From Paracoccus caeni (GTDB lineage: Bacteria; Pseudomonadota; Alphaproteobacteria; Rhodobacterales; Rhodobacteraceae), in the NCBI RefSeq assembly GCF_016629665.1, contig NZ_JAEPRQ010000005.1:62001-126000 (forward strand): a DNA stretch of 64,000 bases, in the 5' to 3' direction. Below are positions 37,354 to 46,100 of this stretch, one piece after another (within the stretch, counting starts at the first letter, position 1; every line of letters starts with the position of its first letter). The notes below the pieces were generated by a model that was not told the origin of the DNA, searched no databases, and saw only the letters and a program-made list of their open reading frames with translations. A program made the translations under genes and the position numbers.

Positions 37354-37629
37354 ATGCTGGAAGCGCTGCGGGATTTCTGGGCCATCATCATGGCCTTCGT
37401 CGGGCTTGGCGTCTGGCTTGTCAAACTGGAGGCGAAGATGGGAGGCAACTCAAAGGACATCGCGCGTCTCGAAAAGCAGATTGAGCGCGAACGCCTCGAT
37501 ACCCGCGAAAAGCTGGAGGATCTGACCGATATGATGCGTGAGCAAAACCGCGACATCAAGATCCTGCTGGGGCGCGGGCACATTCAGCATTGGGATGACC
37601 GCACGCAGCCGCCAGGTCGCGCACGCTAG
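37354..37629 (+). CDS. Small membrane protein with C-terminal coiled coil
   Basis: 91 residues from ATG 37354 (GGGGGCAG upstream). One span near residues 5-25 (FWAIIMAFVGLGVWLVKL) precedes a charged helix (SKDIARLEKQIERERLDTREKLEDLTDMMREQNRDIKIL, in three heptad-like runs). This resembles phage lysis accessory or spanin-type proteins; function not proven. Confidence 0.6.
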   Translation: MLEALRDFWAIIMAFVGLGVWLVKLEAKMGGNSKDIARLEKQIERERLDTREKLEDLTDMMREQNRDIKILLGRGHIQHWDDRTQPPGRAR

Positions 37630-37701
37630 ACAGCCTGCTTGGCTCGATACGCGAAGGGCCGCCCCTCTCGATATAAGGGCCGGCGTTGGCGGCGAGCTCC
37701 A

Positions 37702-37917
37702 TTAGAGGCCTTTGTTGCGGACGGAAACCTGAGCGTAGGCAAGTTGCGCGACAGGGCTTTGCCTTTTCGCAGCAGGATGTTCTTCGATCCACGTCAAGGC
37801 GCGCTGAAACGCGATTGCAATAAGGCTGCCGGGGTTGGCGAGGTTCGCGACCTCTATCGATTTGATGAGGTTGGCGCGCTCTTGGCGCCATTTTTCATAG
37901 GTAAGACGCATCTTCAT
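37702..37917 (-). CDS. Hypothetical small protein
   Basis: About 71 residues: MKMRLTYEKWRQERANLI, then AIAFQRALTWIEEHPAAKRQ. Helical, unrecognised. First of a set of minus-strand small genes placed between the tail-tip and lysis genes of the prophage. Start between 37911 and 37917 is uncertain. Confidence 0.45.
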   Translation of the reverse strand: MKMRLTYEKWRQERANLIKSIEVANLANPGSLIAIAFQRALTWIEEHPAAKRQSPVAQLAYAQVSVRNKGL

Positions 37918-38015
37918 TCCATTCTTTTGGTTGAGATGAATGTTAAAAATCGCGCAAAAAAAGGCGGGTCTCCCCGCCCAACTCATCACGCGATCAACGC
38001 CTCAAGCTGCAGATT

Positions 38016-38180
38016 TTATCCTGGCAGCCGGTTCTTCTTCTCAGGCGCTTCGCCTTCGTCGCCGGTCTTCTTGGAATCAGCGTTGTCCTGATCCTGCTGG
38101 CGCCGATTGTCGCCATAGACACCCTCGGTCTCGGCGGATTTCGGATCGTTCGAGTTGTCTTGATCTTGTTCGGTACCCAT
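38016..38180 (-). CDS. 54-residue hydrophilic protein, copy A
   Basis: Reads from MGTEQDQDNSNDPKSAETEG to APEKKNRLPG and stops at TAA. Rich in D, N, K, E and Q with almost no hydrophobic residues, so likely disordered. ATG 38178-38180 has a strong GGAGGT site six bases upstream. Paralogue of the gene at 39260-39424: same length, 33 of 54 residues identical by my count, with conserved DNA upstream as well. Function unknown. Confidence 0.65.
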   Translation of the reverse strand: MGTEQDQDNSNDPKSAETEGVYGDNRRQQDQDNADSKKTGDEGEAPEKKNRLPG

Positions 38181-38235
38181 CTAGGGACCTCCATAAGTCT
38201 GGCCGGGAGATACCAGCCTGACTGTTAGGATATGG

Positions 38236-38691
38236 GGCTACGGCGGACCCGTTACATCAGCCTCGCGGAAACTATCTCATAGCACCTAGTTATCGCTTGA
38301 AAGAAAAGTCTACGCCCTGAAATGCCGTCAGATTCTGATCCCCGAAAACGAACGGCACCTGTGGCCGTGGCGCTGAAATGGCGGCGGGAACCTTAACGAC
38401 CGGGCGGCGAACTCGTAACCAATCACACAAGCCATCCGGTCTTTGATGGTGATGAAATCGTCTCTAACGTGCGCGTCATATTGTCTTTTCGGATAGGAAA
38501 ATCGGACCGGGTCTCGGTGGAACGCGGGAACCCGGCCCGGCGCCGACCGCAAAAAGCGGGCTATCGGCGCGCGAAAGTGATGCGCCAATGTGCATGACTT
38601 GTCCAGTTCGGCGCGGTCGCGGCGGGATGGTTCCTGCCAGCCGCGACCGTCCCTCTGTCGCCAGAGCGAATGGAAAAGTACAACGGGCCCG
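38236..38691. other. Gap in the small-gene module
   Basis: No gene is convincing. A minus-strand frame across 38328-38747 contains the protein-like piece HVRDDFITIKDRMACVIGYEF but has no good start. GC-rich inverted segments near 38505-38560 (GGGTCTCGG ... CCCGGCCC) may fold. Confidence 0.3.
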
Positions 38692-38886
38692 CTAGCCGCG
38701 CGACATAATTTTTGTGGGCCGTTCAAACTCAGCGATGGTCTCATCATAGGTCTTGCCGGACTTGGGATACTCTTCCCTCAGCATGCGATAAAACGCCGGT
38801 TGCTCCGGCAGTTCCTCGAGCGGGTAGATTCGAGAACGATAGCGCCTCGCCAGTGTGAATGTCTTGTCGTCGTGAGTCGCCTTCAT
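38692..38886 (-). CDS. Hypothetical small protein
   Basis: 64 residues: MKATHDDKTFTLARRYRSRI, then YRMLREEYPKSGKTYDETIAEFERP. Basic N-terminal half and an acidic helix; unrecognised. Same strand as the other small genes of this module; weak ribosome binding site. Confidence 0.5.
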   Translation of the reverse strand: MKATHDDKTFTLARRYRSRIYPLEELPEQPAFYRMLREEYPKSGKTYDETIAEFERPTKIMSRG

Positions 38887-38949
38887 GGCGGCAATCTGTC
38901 CGGCCAGATTAGGGCGTCAACTTCCTCGCCTAGATTCAATCACTGGAGC

Positions 38950-39165
38950 TCACGTCGCATCCGCACGGCTGCTCGGCGCGAGCCAAAGCTCGACCTCAAT
39001 ATCGTGATGCGCCAAATCCCGCGCTAATGGGTGAGTATGAATGAGGACTGAGCGCACTGTCTCCGCCAACATCTCAAATCCAATATTGCGCAGGTCTTCG
39101 ATGGTATCGCTGAGGATATCGGCGCCGTCTGTTCTACGACTCGCCCTGTACACATACGTGGTCAT
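38950..39165 (-). CDS. Hypothetical small protein
   Basis: 71 residues, MTTYVYRASRRTDGADILSD ... VELWLAPSSRADAT. Mixed alpha-beta appearance, not recognised. ATG 39163-39165 has GGGGG seven bases upstream, which supports translation. Confidence 0.55.
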   Translation of the reverse strand: MTTYVYRASRRTDGADILSDTIEDLRNIGFEMLAETVRSVLIHTHPLARDLAHHDIEVELWLAPSSRADAT

Positions 39166-39259
39166 GCCAGCCCCCTATAAGAACACATCAATTAGCGGAA
39201 GCGCCCTCACAGCCCTCCCGCCATCACTCGTTAATCTAGCAACCAATCAGCAAACAGGA

Positions 39260-39424
39260 TCATCCCGGAAGCCGGTTCTTTTTCTCGGACGATCCGCCTT
39301 CGTCGGCCATTTTCTTGGATGCAGAATTGTCTTGATCTTTCACCGGCTGATTGTCGCCGATAACACCCTCCTTATTCGAAGGAGCGGGATTGGTAGATTT
39401 ATCTTGGTTCTGTTCGGTGCCCAT
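39260..39424 (-). CDS. 54-residue hydrophilic protein, copy B
   Basis: Reads from MGTEQNQDKSTNPAPSNKEG to SSEKKNRLPG. Same start (MGTEQ), same centre (GDN, DQDN, SKK, DEG) and same end (EKKNRLPG) as copy A 1.2 kb to the left. GGAGGT precedes the ATG and about 50 bases upstream also match copy A, so the duplication includes the promoter or leader. Confidence 0.65.
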   Translation of the reverse strand: MGTEQNQDKSTNPAPSNKEGVIGDNQPVKDQDNSASKKMADEGGSSEKKNRLPG

Positions 39425-39558
39425 ATCGGGACCTCCATAAATCGAGCCGGGAAATACCAGCCTGACTCTTAGAGAGATGGGGGTGCCCGGCGCCTATTGC
39501 ACTGGCCCGTCAGCAACTATCGCGTAGCAGCCGGTTATTGCCGGAAACTTTGTTACCC

Positions 39559-39580
39559 GCCCGCCTCGCGCGGGCTTTTT
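39559..39580 (+). terminator. Hairpin with T-run before the lysis genes
   Basis: Stem GCCCGC / GCGGGC with a 5-base loop followed by TTTTT, ending 14 bases before the amidase start. It would stop transcription entering from the left. Confidence 0.6.
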
Positions 39581-39593
39581 CATGGAGATACCA

Positions 39594-40229
39594 ATGACCG
39601 CCGTGATGAACGCGGTGCGCGCGCAGCAAGCGCGCTGCGCCGCCTTGGGCTTCTGGCCCGGCCCTATTGATGGAATTGACGGCCCGCGCACCCGCGCCGC
39701 CTATGCCGCCGCCGTGGCGTCGCAGAAGGCCAAAGGTCTGCCGTTCCGCCACCCGACAGGGATCACCCGAATCCATTGGCACTGGACCGGCGGCGGGCAT
39801 GAGCCGAACGCCACCGATCTGAAGGCCTATCATGCGCTGATTGACGGTGCGGGCAAAGTGCGCTGGCCGGTTGATCCGACCACGCCGCGCTCGCACACGC
39901 TCAACGCCAGCAGCGGGGCGATTGGCCTGTCGCTCTGCGCCATGCTCGGCGCCAAGGAGCGGCCCTTCGACTGGGGCAAGGCACCGATCACCGCGCAGCA
40001 GGTGTCCACCTTGGTCCGCGAGACAGCCCGTCTGTGCCGGGTCTATGACATTCCTCTGTCGCACTGGTCGGTGCTGTCGCACGCCGAGATCCAGCCGAGC
40101 CTTGGCGTCATCCAGAAGAACAAATGGGACATCGCCGTCCTGCCCGACATCCCCGGCCCGGCCGATCCCATCACTGTCGGCGACCATCTGCGCGAGATGG
40201 TCCGCTGCGAACTGTTCGCGCTTTCCTGA
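39594..40229 (+). CDS. Phage endolysin: peptidoglycan-binding plus N-acetylmuramoyl-L-alanine amidase
   Basis: 211 residues. The N-terminal repeat QARCAALGFWPGPIDGIDGPRTRAA is a peptidoglycan-binding domain (about residues 8-40). The amidase_2 domain follows, with zinc-type residues in HWHWTGG, SHTLNASSGAIGLSL and the catalytic HAEIQPSLGVIQKNKWD. It would cleave the sugar-peptide bond in the wall at lysis. ATG 39594 has GGAG seven bases upstream. No signal peptide, so it needs the holin. Confidence 0.85.
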   Translation: MTAVMNAVRAQQARCAALGFWPGPIDGIDGPRTRAAYAAAVASQKAKGLPFRHPTGITRIHWHWTGGGHEPNATDLKAYHALIDGAGKVRWPVDPTTPRSHTLNASSGAIGLSLCAMLGAKERPFDWGKAPITAQQVSTLVRETARLCRVYDIPLSHWSVLSHAEIQPSLGVIQKNKWDIAVLPDIPGPADPITVGDHLREMVRCELFALS

Positions 40230-40243
40230 AAGGAGCCTGACAT

Positions 40244-40753
40244 ATGCTTTCCGTTGCAATCTTTCTGCTGGCCTTCGTGGTCACCGTTTTCATCCTGCCG
40301 ATCCTCAGGCGCGTCGCCGTGGCCCTGATCGCGCTGCTGACCTTCACCATGCCCGCCACCGCCGGCGCGATCGGCGACCTCTTCGAAGCGGCAAGGCCTG
40401 GTCTGCTGGAGCTGTTCGGCGCCGCCATCACCCTGCTGATTGGCTGGGCTGCGGCCAAGGCCCGCCAGAAATGGGGCATTGATATCGAGGCACGACATCG
40501 CGAGGCGCTGCATTCGGCGCTGATGAACGCTGCCCGGCTCGCGCTGGCTAACCAGCTGACGGGCGACAAGGCGGTGACGATGATCCTCGACTATGCCCGG
40601 CAGAGCGTCCCTGACGCGATCGGGTCATTGCGACCTTCGATCGGTGTCCTGGATGATCTTGCACGGTCGAAGCTGGAACAGGTGACCGGCGAGAAGACTG
40701 GGCCTGCGGTTGATGCGCTAGCCGTGGCCCTAAAGCGGGCCGGGGTGGCTTGA
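40244..40753 (+). CDS. Holin-like membrane protein
   Basis: 169 residues. Spans near 3-20 (VAIFLLAFVVTVFILPIL), 23-42 and 53-68 (LFGAAITLLIGWAAAKA) are followed by a soluble helical tail of 100 residues. Position 14 bases after the endolysin and the topology suggest a holin of the LLH-like kind; assignment is by context. Confidence 0.65.
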   Translation: MLSVAIFLLAFVVTVFILPILRRVAVALIALLTFTMPATAGAIGDLFEAARPGLLELFGAAITLLIGWAAAKARQKWGIDIEARHREALHSALMNAARLALANQLTGDKAVTMILDYARQSVPDAIGSLRPSIGVLDDLARSKLEQVTGEKTGPAVDALAVALKRAGVA

Positions 40754-40843
40754 GCCAAGCATCCAATACGTTTCAGCCCTCGGCCTCAAACCGGGGGCGG
40801 TAAGTTATTGATTCGAGGTAAGGTGTGTAATCGTGGCCGGTAG

Positions 40844-40993
40844 TCACACTCTCGCTCTGGAAGCCGCTCGACGGTTTGCAACGGCGCGATGTGCGATCTC
40901 CTGCGCCTTTATCTTTTCGACACCTATATGCAGGCAATTCTCAAGAATTGTGAGGTAGACTTCCTCGTCCGTTAAGGCTGGCGCTTTTGTCAT
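40844..40993 (-). CDS. Hypothetical 49-residue protein
   Basis: MTKAPALTDEEVYLTILENC, then HIGVEKIKAQEIAHRAVANR. A compact helical frame from ATG 40991-40993 to TGA; unrecognised. It is the downstream member of three small minus-strand genes behind the holin. Confidence 0.45.
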   Translation of the reverse strand: MTKAPALTDEEVYLTILENCLHIGVEKIKAQEIAHRAVANRRAASRARV

Positions 40994-41013
40994 GTTGATC
41001 GGTCTCGTTACTT

Positions 41014-41172
41014 TCATCGTCGGCCTCGCTCATGCAGAATTTCGAGCGAACGCAGAGCTATTGCGGTAGCGCCTTCCTCATCTATGCCGAATTCTTTGCT
41101 GGCTGCGATGATCGCCTCATAGATCGAGCCGTAGGCCTTGCGCGCTTCAAGGTCGATAATTTCGCCCACCAT
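41014..41172 (-). CDS. Hypothetical 52-residue protein
   Basis: MVGEIIDLEARKAYGSIYEA, then SKEFGIDEEGATAIALRSLE. Helical and acidic, unrecognised. GGGAGA lies four bases before ATG 41170-41172. Twenty bases upstream of the 49-residue gene on the same strand, so probably co-transcribed. Confidence 0.5.
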   Translation of the reverse strand: MVGEIIDLEARKAYGSIYEAIIAASKEFGIDEEGATAIALRSLEILHERGRR

Positions 41173-41261
41173 GCTGTCTCCCAATTAACGGTGAGGCAGA
41201 ATTGCCAAGGAAGCAGCCGATACACCGCCGCCTCGCAGAGCTCGTCAAGCTCGGCTAGCGT

Positions 41262-41456
41262 TCATTTTTTCTTCTTAGTTGGCGCCTGTGCGCTGACAGG
41301 TTGCGCTGCGCGGAGAGCGCGTAAGCGGCTGACATTCGCGTCGCGAAGACTAACTTCATCCGAGATAATCTGTCTCGCGACATCATTGGTTCGATCCCAA
41401 GGGGTGTCAGGCTTTGTGACCTTGAAAAAAGCTTCGGCGGCGGATTTGGAGGTCAA
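41262..41456 (-). CDS. Hypothetical small protein with lysine tail
   Basis: 64 residues from TTG 41454-41456 (GGAGC upstream): MTSKSAAEAFFKVTKPDTPWD ending APTKKKK. The early part could be a helix; the end is basic. Not recognised. Confidence 0.45.
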   Translation of the reverse strand: MTSKSAAEAFFKVTKPDTPWDRTNDVARQIISDEVSLRDANVSRLRALRAAQPVSAQAPTKKKK

Positions 41457-41513
41457 GCTATTGCTCCTTCAGTAATGGTCCGGCCCATTGGGCCGGACTC
41501 ACGGCGGCATAGT

Positions 41514-41720
41514 TCAGGAAAGCGCCAGATTGATCGCGGCCTCCCGACCGTCACGACCGCGTTCGATATCGAATGAGACAGCCTGACCATCGGCAATTTG
41601 ATGAATTCCAGCACGATCCAATGCCGAAACGTGCAGGAAAACGTCCTTGGAGCCACTCTCAGGCGCGATGAAGCCGAAGCCTTTAGTTGCGTTGAACCAT
41701 TTCACGGTGCCATTGGCCAT
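41514..41720 (-). CDS. Cold-shock domain protein (CspA family)
   Basis: 68 residues, the full CSD: GTVKWFNATKGFGFIAPESG (RNP1), KDVFLHVSAL (RNP2), then GQAVSFDIERGRDGREAAINLA. Binds single-stranded RNA or DNA. ATG 41718-41720 has GGAG upstream. Its place inside the prophage marks it as cargo; it may aid phage or host gene expression at low temperature or antagonise RNA structure (inference). Confidence 0.93.
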   Translation of the reverse strand: MANGTVKWFNATKGFGFIAPESGSKDVFLHVSALDRAGIHQIADGQAVSFDIERGRDGREAAINLALS

Positions 41721-41991
41721 CGTGATATCTCCATAATTTTGGGGCCGCTCGCAGGATGCAGCGGTTTGGCAGGTCAGTTCGAGTGGCAAACTGAAGCCAA
41801 AATTAAGGAGACAGGGTGCGGTTGGAAGCAACGTAGCCCTAACGATATAGGGATCATCGATCGTATTTCAATGTGCCAGCTCACGACACTCTCCGAAATG
41901 AGTACAAAATTGACGGTCGTGCCACGACAACATTGCCCCGCATCACGGAAACGCCTAGCGTCCCCACTTTCACTGATCCGGGAGACGGCAA

Positions 41992-42201
41992 GTGGCTTTC
42001 ATGATTCTCCACCTGAATGAACCCGGAAGGTCGCCAAGCAGAATAGCCTTAGCTGTCGAGCACATTATCTCGGTGCGGGAGACCGTTGACGACGCCGGCA
42101 CCGAAATCAAGCTTTCTGACGGCACCATCATCAACGTCACTGAGCCTTACATGGTCATCGTCAACGATCTCGGCCATCTCGGGGTCAAGTTCGCTTCCTA
42201 G
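41992..42201 (+). CDS. Small beta-rich protein, FlbD-like, copy 1
   Basis: About 69 residues from GTG 41992 (GGGAG upstream) or ATG 42001. AVEHIISVRETVDDAGTEIKL then DGTIINVTEPYMVIVNDL gives the strand-turn-strand plan of FlbD-type small proteins. Resembles the next gene in layout (VEHII followed by an acidic turn), suggesting tandem duplication and divergence. Function unknown. Confidence 0.5.
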   Translation: MAFMILHLNEPGRSPSRIALAVEHIISVRETVDDAGTEIKLSDGTIINVTEPYMVIVNDLGHLGVKFAS

Positions 42202-42223
42202 TAACACCAGACAAGGACGGCCT

Positions 42224-42436
42224 ATGTTCATAGAAGTCACTCGCCTGTCATTTAATGTGCCGGGCCAAAAGGTCACCGTCAACGTCGAGCATATCATCTA
42301 CTTGGAGCAAAAAGGCGAAGGGGCCGAAATATTGCTGAACAACCCGTATCAGCATGGGTCACATCTGCTTGCAGTGATCGAAAGCTATAACGAGGTGCAG
42401 CAGAGGATCGGTGCTGCAGGCGCGAAGTTCGGATGA
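42224..42436 (+). CDS. Small beta-rich protein, FlbD-like, copy 2
   Basis: 70 residues, MFIEVTRLSFNVPGQKVTVN, VEHIIYLEQKGEGAEILLNN, then LLAVIESYNEVQQRIGAAG. It shares VEHII and the order of strands with the gene 22 bases upstream and also recalls FlbD, which in flagellated bacteria is a tiny flagellar-operon protein. No flagellar gene lies nearby. Confidence 0.5.
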   Translation: MFIEVTRLSFNVPGQKVTVNVEHIIYLEQKGEGAEILLNNPYQHGSHLLAVIESYNEVQQRIGAAGAKFG

Positions 42437-42514
42437 GTGATGGCAGTTCCTCATCAGTCGGTTGATGTCTTGAAGCTCAGGATCAGTGCTGCCTTCTGTC
42501 ACCAAGCAAATTCG

Positions 42515-42648
42515 CGGAACATACGGGCAACGGTGATCTCTATGCCTTCCTAACCTGCGATCCCAACTTCGAGGTGAAGGCCGTTCACCCGAAAGCGATG
42601 CCGGTGATCCCGACCGAGCCGGATGAGTGGGAGGCGTGGATAGGCGGC
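42515..42648 (+). pseudogene. C-terminal fragment of an SRAP (YedK/HMCES-type) protein
   Basis: The frame GNGDLYAFLTCDPNFEVKAVH-PKAMPVIPTEPDEWEAWI matches the last third of SOS-response-associated peptidase proteins, which crosslink to abasic sites in single-stranded DNA. The catalytic N-terminus is absent and the 3' end is cut by the IS5-type insertion at 42651. Confidence 0.6.
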
Positions 42649-42650
42649 AT

Positions 42651-42953
42651 CCTAGGACGTGTTGACAAAAGGGATTCCACTGATCGGCGTCCTGTGATTC
42701 AAGATCACCTCTACGTGGGAGATGAACTTGGCGCGCAACCAGATATCCGACGATGAATGGGCATTTTTTGAGGGCTTCAGTCGAGCCGTCCGGCATCAGA
42801 ACGGGCGCAAGCCTGTGGACCATCGATTTGTTCTGGATGGCAATTTCTGGATAGCACGGATCGGTACGCCCTGGCGTGACCTGCCAGAGGAGTTTGCCAA
42901 GTGGTCGTCGGTCTATCAGACTGTGGCTCCTACATTTGTCAACATGACCTAAG
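42651..42953 (+). mobile_element. Internally deleted IS5-family (IS427-like) element
   Basis: About 303 bases with terminal inverted repeats: left CCTAGGACGTGTTGACAAAA, right (inward) CTTAGGTCATGTTGACAAAT, matching at about 17 of 22 bases. The frame 42722-42952 keeps only the transposase N-terminus (ISDDEWAFFEGFSRAVRH, APWRDLPEEF-like region) joined to the last residues FVNMT. A non-autonomous, MITE-like derivative that could be moved in trans. Confidence 0.75.
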
Positions 42954-43136
42954 TCCGCGTGGAATTAGTCAGTGTTGAGTAAAGCACCGCACACCTTCAT
43001 GGCGCAATTTCGCTTGATGAGCATTTGCCTGCGCGCTGAGCTATTGATCGAATCAGATATTTTTGCAACAACGCCATTTCTGCGCTCTTCCGACGGGAAG
43101 AATTCGGAGATTATAGGCAGACGAGGAGGTTTTGAT

Positions 43137-46100
43137 ATGAACGTTTCGGCAACGGATAACCCGCAGAACAGGCCGCTGGAAAATCGCGCGAACCTTCCCG
43201 AAAAACCTATACTTTTGGCTACTACAGGCAAATCAAACGACAAACCGAATCCTGATAACGACAAAGATAAGAATATAGACAACGAGGGCGGAAAGACCCT
43301 TGGCGAAGATGATGTCCTGCCACCGCTGAATAACCTCGACCCCAAAAAGCAAAACGAGGACAAGATCACCTATCAATACGAGGGCAAGACTTACACGGTT
43401 GACCGTAACGAAACGCCGTTCAAACACTCGATCCTGGAAGGCAAGCTTCTGGGAACCGAAATCGACAAGACCGATAACAATGTCGAGGTGAAGGTTCCGC
43501 CCTCCAGCACCACCGACTTCATGGAAGCGAAGACCACCGAAGACGGTAAAACCGTCGGTGAGTTGTTCCACGACAACATGAAGAAGGAATGGGGTGATCT
43601 GGATCTGGACGATCCGCGCCGTCAGTATTTCGAACTGATGGAAGCCAAATCGGCGCTGGTCGCGGGTTACGACTACCTGCCGCATCAGGTCGAAAAGGAT
43701 GCTTTCGCTTGGGACGGTGACACCAGCACCTATCTCAAAGATTCCGTTATCATGGATCAGGCCAGCACCTACGGCCTGCTGAAAGAAGAAGAGATCGCCG
43801 AAAAGCTGGCGACGCTTGCCGAAAAGCCTGAGATCGTCGAAGGCGTCGACAAGCTGATGCGCGATGCCACATCGAAGATCGAAGACAAGCGCGGTCTGAC
43901 GGAAAACGTCTACGAGACGATGTCAGACGAAAAATACATGAAGATGCTGGAGGAGATGGATCCGGATGCCGCCAAGGTCCGCTTCGCCAACGACCTGAAG
44001 TCGCTTGACTTTCTGGACAAGGAAAAAGCGACCGATATCCGCAACAAGTTCCTTGATCAGGGTCTGGTTGATGAGTTGTCAAGTGTCCTCGAAAGCGGAG
44101 AATTCGATCCGGAATCGTTCGAGGTTGCGGTCAGCGATACCGTTCAGCAGGCATTGCAGGGCACGTTTTCATCCATCTTTGGCATCGGTTTTGCTGATAA
44201 AGCGGTCCAGAACTATCTCAAGGATGGCACAGGGAATCTCCCCGACGATATCAAGAAGGGCTTAGACAGCTATAAGGATGCAGTTAAGATCGCGAATAAC
44301 GCGGTCAGTGACTCCTTCAAAGAACACAAGAAATTTGACATCAAAGATGTCACTTCACGCATCAATGAAGTGATCAAGGGAAACAACCCTGATGTTCCGA
44401 AAGGCGTCAGGAACGGCGCCGCCGCGCTGCTGAATGGCAGCCTGATGAACGGCGCGCTGCCTGCCGCTGGCGGGATGCTGGCAGGGACAGCGGCTGTCTA
44501 TGGCCTGATGAAAAACAAGGGCGACACGCTGGAAGAGCGCATGGCTGCGGCCCGGGCTCTGCTCATCACGGTCGCGACTACACCTGCGCTGGCGCAGGCG
44601 GGCGCATCGGTCTGGGGAGCGGTCTTCGACAATCCCGGCATGACCAAGATGCTTGGCCTGGAAGACAACACCCAGCTACGTGAGGTGTTCGAGAAGCGCT
44701 TTACCAATGCCGGGAACAGCCCGGTTGATATCGAACTGGAGTCCCTGGATCCCGACCGCCCGTCTTCCGCAGGCTCTGAACGTCCGCCGGTGCTTGCATT
44801 GGATGACATCGAGATGGACGACTGGAGCAGGGGTCTGGTCAATGATCTGAACGGCGTCATCGACCGCGAAGGCGAGCGTGCGTTCTCTGTCACGATGAGT
44901 GATGTGGACGAGCGAATTTCCGACGTCGAAAGCGCCCGTGCCGAAAGTTTGGCAGCGACGCTAGATGACGCCAGTGATGCTAGTCGTCGTAGCATCGTTG
45001 GAACTATGGACAGCCGTGTGAGCTCGATAGGCCTTGATCCCAGCGACATGGACACCGCGAGCAAGTTGCGGATCGTCGGCAGTGTGATGGGCACGGTCGG
45101 CGGTCTGGCCGACCTGACCGGCGGTGTTCTGGACATCGCGTTGGGCGCAATGTCGATCGACAAGCTGATGAAGAATCCCGACGCGATGCCGGAAGAGTAT
45201 GCAGGCGCCACGATGCAGCTTCTGGGCGGGGCCAGCATCGCCGGCATGGCTGGCACCAGCCTTGCCAGCATGATCGCGGGTCCGGCCACGGCGGCAACGC
45301 TGGGCGTCGTGTCAGGCGCGCTTGGCATCGCCGGGGTGGCCTTTGGCGGTATTTCCGCAATCATCGCAGGCGTTGTCGCCAAGAAGAAGCAAGACCAGAA
45401 GGCCGAGGATGTCCGTCAGGACTTCCGCGATTGGGGCACGCTTGGCGTGACCGAGGACAACTGGGGCGACAAGCTGAACTACACAATCCACGCCCGCCAC
45501 GAATACAACTATCACCACGGCACAGCAGAATATTACGACCTCTACCCGGAAGGAAAACCGGTCTGGGAAGCGCGTCCCGAACAATACAAAGACTTCACCG
45601 ACTATGTCAGCAAACATGGCAATGTCAGTGATGACTGGTTCGATAAATGGGACAAGAAACACGATCAGGAAATCGAAGATCAGGAGGGCACGAAAGACCC
45701 GTCAGGCCTGCCGCGCTTCGGCGATGAGGGCAAGCCCGGCACGTTCAAGGATTTCAAGCACGATGTTGATCGCGTCGATGTCGGCTCGATCGAGATGGCC
45801 GATGACGGCCGGGTCATCTTTGAAAAGGATGGCGTGAAGCAAGTGATCGATCCGCAGATCGGCGGCAAGGCCGGGGATAACGAACGCCGTCAGATCATCG
45901 ACTACCTGAAGGATCTGTATCAGATCAGCCATCCGGGCGGGAAGAAAGATCAGGGCATCGTCGACAAGATCACCAAGCTGCACGACGAATCCGACAATTA
46001 TAACGAGATCGACGATCTGAAGCGGGCGATCGACGATTCACAGCCGCCGCTGTTCGGCAAGGACGGGAACCGCAAGGTCGGCACCTTCAATGATTTCCGC

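Noticed and set aside
38328..38747. 139-codon leftward frame in the prophage
   Set aside because: Contains one protein-like stretch but an R/P-rich remainder and no ribosome binding site; overlaps the better 64-residue gene.
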